A DNA stretch of 64,000 nt from the NCBI GenBank assembly GCA_902776565.1, contig CACYQN010000004.1, positions 62,001 through 126,000 of the forward strand. The letters run 5' to 3'. This DNA is from an uncultured Bacteroidia bacterium (lineage in GTDB: Bacteria > Bacteroidota > Bacteroidia > Bacteroidales > ML635J-15). This document shows positions 43,234-52,942 of this stretch, piece by piece. The first letter of the stretch is position 1, and every line of letters starts with the position of its first letter. Under the pieces are notes generated by a model. The model had not been told where the DNA came from. It did not search any database and worked only from the letters and a program-made list of their open reading frames with translations. A program made the translations under genes and the position numbers.

Positions 43234-46167
43234 TTATCCTAAAGTTGCCTTTACTTCGGTTTCGTCGAATGCTTCTACAATATCGCCGACCTTAATGTCG
43301 TTGAACTTGTCGATATTAAGACCGCATTCCTGACCGGCAATGACTTCCTTGGCATCGTCCTTGAAACGCTTCAAGCTGCCGAGTTCGCCAGTGTAGATGA
43401 CAATACCGTCGCGGATGATGCGGACTTTCGACTTGCGTGAAATCTTGCCATCGGTAACGAGACATCCGGCAACAGAACCGACCTTCGAAATCTTGAAGAC
43501 TTCGCGGATTTCTGCCGAACCGGTGATAGTTTCCTTTACAACCGGCTTCAACATGCCTTCCATTGCATCCTTGATTTCGTTGATTGCATCGTAGATGATG
43601 GAGTAGAGGCGGATTTCGATGCCTTCCTTCTCGGCGGTCTTGCGTGCGTAGGTTGAAGGACGAACCTGGAAACCTACGATAATTGCATTCGATGCGGCAG
43701 CCAGCATGACATCCGATTCGGAAATCTGACCGACAGCCTTGTGTATGATGTTCACCTCGAACGATTCGGTTGAGAGCTTTATCAATTCGTCCGACAGAGC
43801 CTCGATAGAGCCGTCCACGTCGCCCTTTACGATGATGTTTATCTGGTGGAAATCGCCGAGAGCCATACGGCGGCCGATTTCGCCGAGAGTGATATGCTTC
43901 TGAGTCCTGATGCTAAGTTCACGCTGCAACTGCAAACGCTTGTTGGCAAGGCTCTTGGCTTCCTGTTCGGAGTCGAGTACGTTGAACTTGTCGCCAGCCT
44001 GTGGAGCACCGTTGAGACCAAGTACGAGAACTGGAGTAGAAGGACCAGCTTCGGTAACCTTCTGGTTGCGTTCGTTGTACATAGCCTTTACACGACCAGT
44101 TGCGCAACCTGCGAGCAGAATGTCGCCCACGTGCAGGGTTCCCGACTGAACTATGAGTGTAGCAACGTAACCGCGTCCCTTGTCGAGTGACGATTCGATT
44201 ACGGTACCATTTGCGTTTTTGTTTGGATTTGCCTTAAGGTCAAGCATTTCGGCTTCGAGAAGAACCTTCTCAAGCAGTTCCTCGATGTTGAGACCTGCCT
44301 TTGCCGAAATGTCCTGCGACTGGTATTTTCCGCCCCATTCTTCAACCAAGTAGTTCATATTTGCCAACGATTCCTTGATTTTGTCAGGATTTGCTGTTGG
44401 CTTATCTATCTTGTTGATTGCAAATACGATAGGAACGTTTGCTGCTGATGCGTGGTTGATAGCTTCCTTTGTCTGCGGCATTATGTCGTCGTCGGCAGCG
44501 ATGACGATGATTGCCACGTCGGTAATCTGGGCACCGCGGGCACGCATTGCTGTAAATGCCTCGTGACCAGGAGTATCGAGGAAGGTTATGCGCTTGTCGT
44601 TAAGCTGTACGCTGTATGCACCGATGTGCTGTGTGATACCGCCGGCTTCGCCAGCAACCACGTTGGTATGACGGATGTAGTCGAGCAACTTTGTCTTACC
44701 GTGGTCAACGTGACCCATAACGGTAACGATAGGCGGACGAGGAACCAAGTCTTCCTCCTTGTCATCAGCCTGCTTGATTTCGTCAAGGATTTCGGCGGCT
44801 ACAAATTCGACCTGGAATCCAAATTCTTCAGCCACAATCGACATTGTTTCGGCATCGAGGCGCTGGTTGATAGAAACGAACAAACCGAGGCTCATGCAGG
44901 TTGCGATGATTTTCGTTACAGGAACGCCCATCATTGTTGCAAGTTCGTTTGCCGAAACGAATTCGGTAACCTTTATGATTTTCTTTTCAGCTTCGAGCCT
45001 TTCGTTTTCCTCTGCACGACGCATCGAGAACAATTCGCGTTTTTCCTTACGGAATTTAGCAGCCTTATTGCCTTTGGTCTTGTTGGCTGTAAGTTTAGCG
45101 AGAGTTTCCTTTACTTTTTCCTGTATGTCCTCCTCGTTGATTTCAGGTTTCTTAGGAGCTGGCTTTCCGCCTTTTTTCTTCTTTCCGCCTTCGCCGGTCT
45201 GACCTTTCTTCGAGAAGTCGTTGGAACCGCTTACCTTATTAATATCAACCTTTACGTTGTCGCGTTTGATACGTTTGCGTTTTTCCTTGCGCTCGGCCTT
45301 TTCCTTTTCGCGGTTCTTCTGGCGTTCTTCCTTGGCTTCCTTGCGGGCGCGTTCGGCAGCTTCCTGCTTGCGCTCGTATTCGCTGATGTCGATTTTGCCA
45401 ATGATGTTAGGACCTTGGAGCTTTTCGACGTGTGTCTTTATGAATTCGGGTTCAGGAGGAGCAACCTTTTCGGGTTTGGCTTCGACTTCGGGTTTTGCAG
45501 GTTTTTCTGGCTCAACAGGTTTAGGAGCGACAACAGGCTTTTCCTTCTTTGGTTCTTCGGGTTTAGCCTGCTTCTTTGCTTTTTTCTGAGCTTCCTTGGC
45601 AGCCCTCAGTTCTTCTTCCTTCTGCCTTCTTTCTTCTTCTTTTTCGGCAGCGGTCTTGCGTTTCGGACGGGTATTCTGGTTTATCTGGTCAAGGTTAATC
45701 TTGCCGAGAACCTTCGGTCCGTTTTCGTCGGTATCGATGTTGCCTTCGATTGGCTGGATTTCATGTGGTTTAGGAGCAGGTTTAGTCTCTTCCTTTACTG
45801 CAACTTCGGCTGGTTTCTCCTGAGGTTTAGCCTCTTCGGCTTCTTTCTGAAGACGTTCCTTCTCCTTTGCTTCCTTTGCCTTTTCCGCCTCCTGTTTCTG
45901 CTTCTCAAGGTTCTGCTGCTTTTCGATAGAAATATTCAGTTCCTTGTTTTCCTTCGCCTTCTCGGTATCCTTGATGGCGGTCTCGTTCATAACTTTCGAG
46001 TCCTTGAACTTTTCGTCAAGCAGAGCCAACCATTCGGGCTGCACCTTTGCGTTAGGGTTGTTCTCAATTTCGATACCCTTGCTGGCGAGATATTCCACGA
46101 TGGTTGAGGTCGCTACATTGTAGATAGCAACCACGGCGCTTAATCTTTTGGGTTTCGTTTCCGACAT
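43234..46167 (-). CDS. infB: translation initiation factor IF-2
   Basis: 977 aa. The N terminus has the IF-2N fold ([21 protein letters not shown]), then about 330 residues of low-complexity Lys/Glu/Pro sequence, as in other Bacteroidetes IF-2. The GTPase domain has G1 GHVDHGKT, G3 DTPGHEAF and G4 NKID; domains II-IV follow ([37 protein letters not shown]). It positions fMet-tRNA on the 30S subunit. Third gene of rimP-nusA-infB, 41 bp after nusA. Confidence 0.97.
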   Translation of the reverse strand: MSETKPKRLSAVVAIYNVATSTIVEYLASKGIEIENNPNAKVQPEWLALLDEKFKDSKVMNETAIKDTEKAKENKELNISIEKQQNLEKQKQEAEKAKEAKEKERLQKEAEEAKPQEKPAEVAVKEETKPAPKPHEIQPIEGNIDTDENGPKVLGKINLDQINQNTRPKRKTAAEKEEERRQKEEELRAAKEAQKKAKKQAKPEEPKKEKPVVAPKPVEPEKPAKPEVEAKPEKVAPPEPEFIKTHVEKLQGPNIIGKIDISEYERKQEAAERARKEAKEERQKNREKEKAERKEKRKRIKRDNVKVDINKVSGSNDFSKKGQTGEGGKKKKGGKPAPKKPEINEEDIQEKVKETLAKLTANKTKGNKAAKFRKEKRELFSMRRAEENERLEAEKKIIKVTEFVSANELATMMGVPVTKIIATCMSLGLFVSINQRLDAETMSIVAEEFGFQVEFVAAEILDEIKQADDKEEDLVPRPPIVTVMGHVDHGKTKLLDYIRHTNVVAGEAGGITQHIGAYSVQLNDKRITFLDTPGHEAFTAMRARGAQITDVAIIVIAADDDIMPQTKEAINHASAANVPIVFAINKIDKPTANPDKIKESLANMNYLVEEWGGKYQSQDISAKAGLNIEELLEKVLLEAEMLDLKANPNKNANGTVIESSLDKGRGYVATLIVQSGTLHVGDILLAGCATGRVKAMYNERNQKVTEAGPSTPVLVLGLNGAPQAGDKFNVLDSEQEAKSLANKRLQLQRELSIRTQKHITLGEIGRRMALGDFHQINIIVKGDVDGSIEALSDELIKLSTESFEVNIIHKAVGQISESDVMLAAASNAIIVGFQVRPSTYARKTAEKEGIEIRLYSIIYDAINEIKDAMEGMLKPVVKETITGSAEIREVFKISKVGSVAGCLVTDGKISRKSKVRIIRDGIVIYTGELGSLKRFKDDAKEVIAGQECGLNIDKFNDIKVGDIVEAFDETEVKATLG

Positions 46168-46208
46168 ATATTCTCCTAAATTACCTGTTTCTTTCTTTTT
46201 TGCGCGTT

Positions 46209-47456
46209 TTACTTGTTAAATTCAGCCTTCAAGATTCTAATTACGTCGTCGATGGTTTCCTCTTCGAGGTCGGTGCGGCGAACGAGTTCGTCCTTGCTGA
46301 GTTCGAGTACGCTAAGTGCGGTGTCGCAGCCAACAGCCTTAAGCTGGTCGATTACCCACTGTTCGATTTCGTCGTTGAATTCGTCGAGGTCGATGTCTTC
46401 TTCCTGCGATACCCTGAATACGTCGATAGTGTATCCGAGCAACTGGCAGGCGAGCTTGATGTTGAGTCCGCCCTTACCGATTGCAAGCGATACCTGGTCG
46501 GGGTTCAAGTAAACTTCGACACGCTTTTCCTCGTTTATAATCTTGAGCGAAGAAATCTTTGCGGGGCTGAGGATTCGCTGGATATACAGCGGCATATTGG
46601 TCGTGTAGTTTACTATGTCGATGTTCTCGTTGTGCAGTTCGCGGACGATACCGTGGATACGGCTACCCTTCATACCTACGCAAGCTCCAACCGGGTCAAC
46701 GCGTTCATCGTACGATTCAACGGCAACCTTAGCTCTTTCGCCAGGGATGCGGACAATCTTCTTGATAGTGATAAGTCCTGAATCGCCGATTTCGGGAATT
46801 TCCTGTTCGAAAAGTCTTTCGAGGAACTTTTCGGAAGTACGTGAAATCTTTATGATTGGGCTTCCGTTCTTGAGTTCTACGCTTGAGATGACAGCCTTGA
46901 GGGTGTCGCCCTTGCGGTACTTGTCGCTAGGAATCTGGTCTTGCTTCGAGAGGAGGAGTTCGGTTCCTTCTTCGTCGCGGACAAGGATTTCGCGTTTCCA
47001 TACCTGATAAACTTCGGCAGTGATAAGTTCTCCAATCCTATCCTTGTATCTGAGGTAGATATTGTCCTTTTCGCGTTCCATAATCTTTGCCTGAAGGTTC
47101 TGCTTCAGAGCGAGGATTGCACGGCGGCCGAAGTCCTGCAGGCGAATTTCGTCGGAATATTCTTCGCCGACTTCGTAGTCCTCGTCGATTTTCTGAGCTT
47201 CCGACAGTGGAATCTTGGTGTATTTGTCCTCAATTTCATCGTAGTCGTCGTCCTCGACAACTGTTCTTGTACGCCAGATTTCAAGGTCACCGGTCTTGTC
47301 GTTCACAATCACGTTGAACTTGCTGTCTTCGCCATACAATTTTACCAATGTTGAAGAAAATACGTCCTTCATCACGCCAATCATCGTTGACCTGTCGATG
47401 TTTTTCAGTTCCTTAAATTCGGCAAAGGTGTCAATTAAGTTTTCCTGTAGTCCCAT
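46209..47456 (-). CDS. nusA: transcription termination/antitermination factor NusA
   Basis: 415 aa. N-terminal polymerase-binding domain ([20 protein letters not shown]), S1 domain ([20 protein letters not shown]), KH1/KH2 ([31 protein letters not shown] segment; [21 protein letters not shown]). It stops shortly after, with one C-terminal helical unit ([22 protein letters not shown]) rather than the two acidic repeats of E. coli. Controls pausing, termination and antitermination. Eight bp after rimP. Confidence 0.96.
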   Translation of the reverse strand: MGLQENLIDTFAEFKELKNIDRSTMIGVMKDVFSSTLVKLYGEDSKFNVIVNDKTGDLEIWRTRTVVEDDDYDEIEDKYTKIPLSEAQKIDEDYEVGEEYSDEIRLQDFGRRAILALKQNLQAKIMEREKDNIYLRYKDRIGELITAEVYQVWKREILVRDEEGTELLLSKQDQIPSDKYRKGDTLKAVISSVELKNGSPIIKISRTSEKFLERLFEQEIPEIGDSGLITIKKIVRIPGERAKVAVESYDERVDPVGACVGMKGSRIHGIVRELHNENIDIVNYTTNMPLYIQRILSPAKISSLKIINEEKRVEVYLNPDQVSLAIGKGGLNIKLACQLLGYTIDVFRVSQEEDIDLDEFNDEIEQWVIDQLKAVGCDTALSVLELSKDELVRRTDLEEETIDDVIRILKAEFNK

Positions 47457-47464
47457 TGTAATCT

Positions 47465-47923
47465 TTATTTAAAGTCAATTACGCTTTTAACTGTTTTTAT
47501 ATTAATTCGTTCAATATCAAAAGTTTCCGTCACGACCACCTTTTTGTTGGCTTCCTTTTTCACGGTTGCGGTCTCGACGGTTATGGCGTTGTCGGAGTAA
47601 GCCTTTAGCGTTGCGACGATTTTCTCTCCGTCAACGTAAACGATTTCCACCTGCTTGCCGATATTTTTCAGGTACTGCTCCTTTACGCGGAAAGGGTTTG
47701 TGAGTCCCGGCGAGCTTACTTCGAGCGAATAGTCTTCCTTTTCGCGGTCGAGGCACTCTTCGATAGCCTGGCTTATGCGGCGGCACTCGTCAATTGTGAT
47801 GCCGTTCATGTCGTCAACGTATATGGAAATATCGTTGGATACACTTACAGCAATATCCACAACAAACTGTGTTTCAGAAAGAAACCGTTTGCTTAAAACT
47901 TCTATATCTTCCTTCCTTATCAA
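47465..47923 (-). CDS. rimP: ribosome maturation factor RimP
   Basis: 152 aa. QFVVDIAVSVSNDISIYVDDMNGITIDECRRISQAIEECLD split in two halves, then the signature YSLEVSSPGLTNPFRVKEQYLKNIGKQVEI. RimP assists 30S assembly. The frame opens at a TTG (+47921-47923); no ATG or GTG precedes the first conserved residues in frame, so a TTG start is the best reading. First gene of the rimP-nusA-infB unit, preceded by a leader with a terminator-like hairpin. Confidence 0.92.
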   Translation of the reverse strand: MIRKEDIEVLSKRFLSETQFVVDIAVSVSNDISIYVDDMNGITIDECRRISQAIEECLDREKEDYSLEVSSPGLTNPFRVKEQYLKNIGKQVEIVYVDGEKIVATLKAYSDNAITVETATVKKEANKKVVVTETFDIERINIKTVKSVIDFK

Positions 47924-47930
47924 CGTCAGA

Positions 47931-47957
47931 AAATAAAACGGGGGAAATCTATCCCCC
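47931..47957 (-). terminator. terminator-like hairpin in the rimP-nusA-infB leader
   Basis: Minus strand GGGGGA / TAGATT / TCCCCC followed by GTTTTATTT. It lies between a -7 box (47977-47984) and the rimP start, so it may attenuate the operon; it could also terminate the upstream transporter gene, whose stop is at 48028. Confidence 0.7.
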
Positions 47958-47976
47958 TGTCAGTTCTAAATTTGCG

Positions 47977-47984
47977 CAAAAATA
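47977..47984 (-). promoter_or_regulatory. -7 box of rimP-nusA-infB
   Basis: Minus-strand TATTTTTG, full match to TAnnTTTG; predicted start about 47970, upstream of the leader hairpin. Confidence 0.55.
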
Positions 47985-48027
47985 TATTATTTTTCCGATA
48001 TGACAAAAAAAAAGTGCATATCGAACA

Positions 48028-48900
48028 CTACATTCCCGAATAAGCCAGAAGTATGATTGTGGCTATTGCGCATATTCCGCCTACGACATTCAGCCGGGTT
48101 AGTTTTTCCTTGAAGAATATCACGCCTATGAGAATGGAAAGCAGTATTGTTGATGTGTTGCAGATGCCGTAAAGCGATGATGTTGAGATAATTCCAGTGT
48201 TCATCGACTGTATCACGAAATATACCGAGCCGAAGTTGAATGAGCCGAGCAATATGCCAAGCCACCACGTCTTGAAAGTCAAGAATTTCCGCAACGTTCC
48301 TTTCTTTACGATGGAGTACAAGATTCCGCAAAGCAGAGATATTCCAAAAAGTGTTGCCGTAAAGAGTGCGGCGTCGTCGGAAATGCCGAATCGTTCGCGT
48401 GAATAAATTACCAATGAGTCGTTTGCCCCCATTGCTATGAAGATTATTGCGGGGAGAAGGAATTTCCAGATGTCGCTTTTCGTTTTCTCTTTTGATGGCT
48501 TGTAGGTGCAAAGGATAACCGAGGCTACAGCCAGCAGGATGGCTACAATCTTGACTGCCGACACGGGTTCGCCGTACATAATGATATAGAACAGCATAGG
48601 TACAACCAGCGACATTTTGCTGGCCACGGTGGTTATTACGATTCCAGTTTTACTCGACGAAATACCTACTAACAGGAATGTAACAATGAAAAGGAAACCA
48701 AGCAGAATGCCTATCGGGAACCAGTTTGCTTCAACTATGTGTGCTACAGGAAATGAGCCGAAGATGGCAAATCCCAGTATCGTGGCGGTGAGGTAATTTA
48801 CAACGATGCAATTTAAAAGAGGGGCACCTTTTACGTCAATAAGCTTGAATATCACAAAGATGCCAATGTATGATATTGCGCAGAGTATTATCCAGACCAT
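48028..48900 (-). CDS. EamA/DMT-superfamily transporter-like membrane protein
   Basis: 290 aa from the ATG at 48898-48900 (MVWIILCAISYIGIFVIF). About ten hydrophobic helices in two halves; GVIFFKEKLTRLNVVGGICAIATIILL at the C terminus is the typical EamA second-half ending, and AVKIVAILLAVASVILCTYKP ends the first half. Drug/metabolite transporter fold, substrate unknown. The ATG directly follows the U-tract of the dnaA terminator, so expression probably depends on read-through or on a promoter inside that hairpin region. Confidence 0.85.
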   Translation of the reverse strand: MVWIILCAISYIGIFVIFKLIDVKGAPLLNCIVVNYLTATILGFAIFGSFPVAHIVEANWFPIGILLGFLFIVTFLLVGISSSKTGIVITTVASKMSLVVPMLFYIIMYGEPVSAVKIVAILLAVASVILCTYKPSKEKTKSDIWKFLLPAIIFIAMGANDSLVIYSRERFGISDDAALFTATLFGISLLCGILYSIVKKGTLRKFLTFKTWWLGILLGSFNFGSVYFVIQSMNTGIISTSSLYGICNTSTILLSILIGVIFFKEKLTRLNVVGGICAIATIILLAYSGM

Positions 48901-48922
48901 AAAAAAAATGGGGCAAAGCCCC
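48901..48922 (-). terminator. rho-independent terminator of dnaA
   Basis: Minus strand GGGGC / TTT / GCCCC then ATTTTTTTT (+48901-48909 are A-run). Stop of dnaA at 48951. Confidence 0.85.
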
Positions 48923-48950
48923 AAATAAGTTTTACTTTATAGACATAAAA

Positions 48951-50378
48951 TTACATTTTCAATCTCTTTTCAATCTCTTCAAGGTCCTGCTTGAAGTTCT
49001 TGTCGGTGTCGATAAGGTTATTTACAGTCTTGCAAGCATGCAGTACGGTTGCGTGGTCCTTGTTGCCTATTGCGTTGCCTATTACGGCAAGCGAGCATTT
49101 TGTCATGTTCTTTGCGAAGTACATTGCAATCTGGCGAGCCTGAACGATTTCGCGCTTGCGAGTCTTGCTGCTGAGCACATCCACCGACATCGAGAAGTAG
49201 TTGCACACAACCTTCTGTATGTAGTCGATTGAGATTTCGCGCTGTGTGTTTTTTACCAGCTTGTCAATCATGCCCTTTGCGAGTTCGAGAGTGATTTCCT
49301 TCTTGTTGAGGGTAGCTTGGGCAAGCAGAGATATGAGTGTGCCTTCGAGTTCGCGTACGTTGTTTGTAACATGCGATGCGATGTATTCGAGGATTTCTTC
49401 CTTGATTTCGATACCGTCCTTGTATGTTTTTCTCTTCAGAATCTTTATTCTTGTCTCGAAGTCGGGTTCCTGAAGGTCGGCTGCGAGTCCCCACTTGAAT
49501 CTTGAGAGCAGTCTTTCCTCCATTCCGTTCAAATCTACCGGAGCCTTGTCGGAAGTAAGAATCAACTGTTTCTGATGCTGATGCAGGTAGTTGAATATCT
49601 GGAAGAAAACTTTCTGAGTACCTTCCTTGTCGGCGAAATACTGTACATCATCAAGAATTAGCACGTCTATCATCTGGTAGAAGTGGATGAAGTCGGTCTG
49701 GTTGTTGTCGCGTGTGGCCTGCATGTACTGTGTAAGGAACTTGTTGGCATCGACGTAGAGGACAACCTTGTCGGGGAAATTCTTTTTTACCTCGAGTCCG
49801 ATTGCATTTGCGAGGTGGGTTTTTCCGAGTCCCGAACCGCCGTAGATGAACAATGGGTTGAACGATGTGCCTGCAGGATTTCCTGCCACAGCGAAACCTG
49901 CAGCGCGTGCGAGGCGGTTGCATTCGCCTTCGACGAAGTTGTCGAAAGTGTATTCGGAATTAAGGTGTGGGTCTATTTGAATCGGTGTGTAGCCGGGATA
50001 TGCGTAAGGATTAGGCGCTTCTCCGTCTCCTAGGCGAGGTCTTTTGGGGGCATTTGGAATCTTCTTTGGTGAGTCGTTTGATGGCATCTTGACAGTTACC
50101 GACTTCCCGATAACCTGGTCGCTGCTTACTACAACCCTGTAGTCGAGCTTTGCATCTGGACCTATAACTCTATGAAGCGTCATTGCCATCAGGTCAATGT
50201 AATGCTCTTCGAGGTATTCATAAAAGAATGTACTTGGTACCTGTATAGTCAACTGGTTGTCCTTGAGTTCGACAGGAACTATCGGAGCAAACCAGGTATT
50301 GAAAGCCGCCTTTTGCAGATTCTCCTGGATTATTTCCAAGCATTTTGCCCAAACCTCTTCGCAATTTTTTGTTGTCAT
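48951..50378 (-). CDS. dnaA: chromosomal replication initiator protein DnaA
   Basis: 475 aa. Domain I (EEVWAKCLEIIQENLQKAAF, TWFAPIVPVEL), a Pro-rich linker, AAA+ domain (YTFDNFVEGECNRLARAAG, Walker A GGSGLGKTHL, Walker B VLILDDVQYF, sensor LTSDKAP) and the DNA-binding domain IV with the signature GNAIGNKDHATVLHACKTV. It binds DnaA boxes and opens oriC. Terminator at 48901-48922. The 530-bp upstream region is unusually AT-rich and structured. Confidence 0.97.
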   Translation of the reverse strand: MTTKNCEEVWAKCLEIIQENLQKAAFNTWFAPIVPVELKDNQLTIQVPSTFFYEYLEEHYIDLMAMTLHRVIGPDAKLDYRVVVSSDQVIGKSVTVKMPSNDSPKKIPNAPKRPRLGDGEAPNPYAYPGYTPIQIDPHLNSEYTFDNFVEGECNRLARAAGFAVAGNPAGTSFNPLFIYGGSGLGKTHLANAIGLEVKKNFPDKVVLYVDANKFLTQYMQATRDNNQTDFIHFYQMIDVLILDDVQYFADKEGTQKVFFQIFNYLHQHQKQLILTSDKAPVDLNGMEERLLSRFKWGLAADLQEPDFETRIKILKRKTYKDGIEIKEEILEYIASHVTNNVRELEGTLISLLAQATLNKKEITLELAKGMIDKLVKNTQREISIDYIQKVVCNYFSMSVDVLSSKTRKREIVQARQIAMYFAKNMTKCSLAVIGNAIGNKDHATVLHACKTVNNLIDTDKNFKQDLEEIEKRLKM

Positions 50379-50422
50379 AAGACCGTATCCTTAAATTTCG
50401 TTAAACAGTTAAACATAAATTC

Positions 50423-50437
50423 CGCCGCAAGTCGGCG
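50423..50437 (-). promoter_or_regulatory. GC-rich hairpin in the dnaA leader
   Basis: CGCCG / CAAGT / CGGCG, 45 bp upstream of the dnaA ATG; the only GC-rich structure in the region. Role unknown. Confidence 0.35.
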
Positions 50438-50639
50438 AGAGATTGTGAAAACTTCTTGAAAAAACATTTTTTCCAAAAAATCTTTCAATTCCGAACACTT
50501 TGCATAAGTTCCAAGTCGCTTTGGCAACTTACTGTGTTTCTGTTTGTTAGCGGGCTAAAACCCAAAACTCAAAATTCAATCTCCTGCATCATTTTTGCAG
50601 CCCATAAAAGTACTCAAATCTTTCTCTCCGACCAAACAT

Positions 50640-50800
50640 TTTTCATGATTTTTTTGCCTTTTTTGCTGCTTTTTTTCAAGGGGGACATTATCAAAATTGT
50701 AAACTTATCAACTTGAATAAAAAGTTTACAATAACTATACTATTTTGTTTATTTATAGTATATTACATTTGTATAGACAATTGATTTATAAACTAATCGG
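50640..50800. other. AT-rich, palindromic region upstream of dnaA (possible origin element)
   Basis: Three T-tracts of 6-7 nt at 50649-50655, 50659-50664 and 50670-50676 are spaced near one helical turn and should bend the DNA. A perfect 10-bp inverted repeat TTGTAAACTT (50697-50706) / AAGTTTACAA (50722-50731) and ATACTAT (50737-50743) / ATAGTAT (50756-50762) follow. TTATCAACT at about 50705 is only a near-match to a DnaA box. The first palindrome could instead be a weak terminator of the upstream gene. The rest of 50379-50908 shows nothing else I can name. Confidence 0.3.
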
Positions 50801-50908
50801 TTAATAATGGGAATGTTACAAAATTTTATGCTGTAAAACACGCTTTATGTAGCCTTAATCGTGCAGTATAGTAGCAAAAATGTGCTAAATATATTATGTT
50901 CAAGGTAG

Positions 50909-51901
50909 TTAGACAACCATAAGGTTGCATCCTCGTACATCGGCGCTGTCGAAACGCCCCGAAACGGAGAACGAACCGTCGTCGGAAACCTGTCCCAAAT
51001 CGGAGGTCTGAAGGAAGCTGCACGAGTAGATGTTTGCGAGGTCAACCACATTTATGGCTCCGCTTCCTGACCTGTGGACCGACAGCGGGTCATTTGTCTC
51101 GCGCACAAGGACTTTCATTGTCTTGCTGCACTTGTAGATGCCGTCGCCGAACGAATATGCCTGCGACAAAAGTTCGGTCATGCCGTATTCGGAATGTATG
51201 CTAGGCACTCCAAACGATTCCTTCAGCACCGAGTGGAGTTCGGAGCGCACCATCTCTTTCCTGCGGCCTTTCATTCCGCCGGTTTCCATAACAATGCCGT
51301 GCTTCATATTCGGCTTGTACTTTTCGGCGAAGTCAAGCAGGGCAAAACTTACACCTATAAGAATATATTTCTGTCGTGTTGCCTCAAGACGGCAGATTGT
51401 GTTGTAGAGTTCTTCGTGGTTGTGCAGGAAAAATCCGCTCAACTCGTTGTCCGACAGTTTTATAAGTCCATCAACCATATACACGAGGCTCGAACCTGTG
51501 CGCTCTAGGTAGGCTGGGAGCAGTCCAAGTATGCAGAAGTCGGACGGTTCGCCATAAAATTGCCTGAACCCGGACAAAAAGGTTTTGTTGTATATTTCGA
51601 CGTCGGCCACGTAATGTGAAGACGGCACTGCACCAGTCGTACTGCTAGAAGTAAAAACAATCTCAGAATCCCTGCCGTCGCAGATAACTTTGTGAGACTT
51701 AAAGAATTCCACTGGCATAAACGGCACGTCCTCAATGTAGTTCACAGCACCGACATCTATGCCAAGCAAGTCGCAATAGCTATGATACACAGGGTTTTGC
51801 ATATACTGAAAATAGAAGGCTTGCATAGCCAAGCCTTCAAACTTTTCGTTCACAGAATCAGATTCAATTTCTGCACAATATCTTTTGATGTCGAAATTCA
51901 C
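50909..51901 (-). CDS. LuxE-like acyl-activating (acyl-protein synthetase) family protein
   Basis: 330 aa. FMPVEFFKSHKVICDGRDSEIVFTSSSTTG ends in the Ser/Thr/Gly-rich AMP-binding loop of the LuxE/PaaK group; METGGMKGRRKEMVRSEL and HSEYGMTELLSQAY (the YGMTE motif) complete the adenylation site. C terminus has LQTSDLGQVSDDGSFSVSGR, a typical small-domain hinge. It likely activates a carboxylic/fatty acid as acyl-AMP. Starts 8 bp after a secreted-protein gene on the same strand, sharing its promoter. Confidence 0.85.
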   Translation of the reverse strand: MNFDIKRYCAEIESDSVNEKFEGLAMQAFYFQYMQNPVYHSYCDLLGIDVGAVNYIEDVPFMPVEFFKSHKVICDGRDSEIVFTSSSTTGAVPSSHYVADVEIYNKTFLSGFRQFYGEPSDFCILGLLPAYLERTGSSLVYMVDGLIKLSDNELSGFFLHNHEELYNTICRLEATRQKYILIGVSFALLDFAEKYKPNMKHGIVMETGGMKGRRKEMVRSELHSVLKESFGVPSIHSEYGMTELLSQAYSFGDGIYKCSKTMKVLVRETNDPLSVHRSGSGAINVVDLANIYSCSFLQTSDLGQVSDDGSFSVSGRFDSADVRGCNLMVV

Positions 51902-51909
51902 CGTGGCAA

Positions 51910-52728
51910 TTATTTTTTCTTCTTGAACTTCTTGAACTTATCATCGTAGCTGACGAAATATTTTGCCTTTGGCAATTTTGAAATATCCACGTCCTTGTTG
52001 ATTCCGCGCTGCTTGATATTTCCGTATTCCTTGTCAACTATCATATATTCGGTCGAGCCGGTAAACCGTATTTCCTTTACGGACTTTTTCTGCACTATCT
52101 TTTCAAGTTCTATGCCGTCATTGCTTGTTGTTTCCAGCGTGAAGTCAAACGAGCGTATGGTTTCGTCGTCGTTTATCTGGTAAATTTTCAGCTGGTTTTC
52201 GCCTGAAAGATTTGAAATTGGAAGTTCGTATGTCTTTTCTTCCATTCCGCCCTTGCCGATAATAGCGCCAAGTCGTACCCATTTGTTTGAAAGGAAATGG
52301 TCGATGTAAAAGGGCATCGGCGACGACTCGTCCTTAATGGTGAGGTAAAGTTTGCTGTCGTTGCCTTTGGTCTCCATATTTGCCGAAACAAGCGTAAACG
52401 TTGATTTTGAAGCAAATGCATTCTTGTTGAGGATAATAGGCAGTTCCGCTTCGTCGTGGTTTATTACCATGGTAAACTTATCGCCAGACTTTAGGCCTAG
52501 TTCCGAAAACCTTACAACAACGAGCCCTGTGTTTATGTTGGTATTTGCAGACATGCCGTTTACGGAAATTCCCTTTATGCAGAAGCCCGATTTCATCGTT
52601 GGATTCTTAATGTACATGTTCTGCTCTAAAAATATTCCACTGAATTCCAATTCGGCAGAGAATAAGCTACTAAATGATAAACAGGCGATTACGATTGCTA
52701 AAATCTTTTTTATTCCAATGAGGCGCAT
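51910..52728 (-). CDS. secreted protein of unknown function
   Basis: 272 aa from the ATG at 52726-52728 (MRLIGIKKILAIVIACLSFSSLFS signal peptide is split near SA). The mature chain is beta-rich (VVVRFSELGLKSGDKFTMVIN, LYLTIKDESSPMPFYIDHFL, NQLKIYQINDDETIRSFDFTL) and ends in a very basic tail (KFKKFKKKK). No family recognised. First gene of a two-gene unit with the LuxE-like gene; a well-formed promoter lies 28 bp upstream of the start. Confidence 0.8.
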   Translation of the reverse strand: MRLIGIKKILAIVIACLSFSSLFSAELEFSGIFLEQNMYIKNPTMKSGFCIKGISVNGMSANTNINTGLVVVRFSELGLKSGDKFTMVINHDEAELPIILNKNAFASKSTFTLVSANMETKGNDSKLYLTIKDESSPMPFYIDHFLSNKWVRLGAIIGKGGMEEKTYELPISNLSGENQLKIYQINDDETIRSFDFTLETTSNDGIELEKIVQKKSVKEIRFTGSTEYMIVDKEYGNIKQRGINKDVDISKLPKAKYFVSYDDKFKKFKKKK

Positions 52729-52755
52729 ACTGGTTCTGTAAAAATAAGTTATCAA

Positions 52756-52787
52756 CAAAAGTACATTGTTTTTTCGTACTGGACAAA
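52756..52787 (-). promoter_or_regulatory. Bacteroidetes promoter of the secreted-protein/LuxE-like unit
   Basis: Minus strand TTTG (+52784-52787), 20-bp spacer, TACTTTTG (+52756-52763): close to ideal. Confidence 0.7.
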
Positions 52788-52910
52788 TTTTTAGGCTTCA
52801 TATTTTTTGCAAATCAGAACGATAAGTGCATGCAATCGACAAAATTAGGCTCAACTGCCATCTGTTGAAAAAAAACAATGTTTTTACACCTTAATATTAT
52901 ATATAAGGGG

Positions 52911-52918
52911 TAAATTTG
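52911..52918 (+). promoter_or_regulatory. -7 box of the MORN-type repeat gene
   Basis: TAAATTTG, full match to TAnnTTTG, 24 bp before the ATG at 52943. Confidence 0.6.
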
Positions 52919-52942
52919 TTGGTTTGTAAATTGGCACCTAAA

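Noticed and set aside
44452..46107. Open frame of about 550 codons on the + strand, antisense to infB
   Set aside because: It mirrors the low-complexity Lys/Glu codons of IF-2, giving a Phe/Leu-rich composition without domains. infB is certain.
52748..52756. TTATCAACA, a DnaA-box-like 9-mer
   Set aside because: Single near-match, overlapping a housekeeping promoter and 2.4 kb from dnaA; no cluster.
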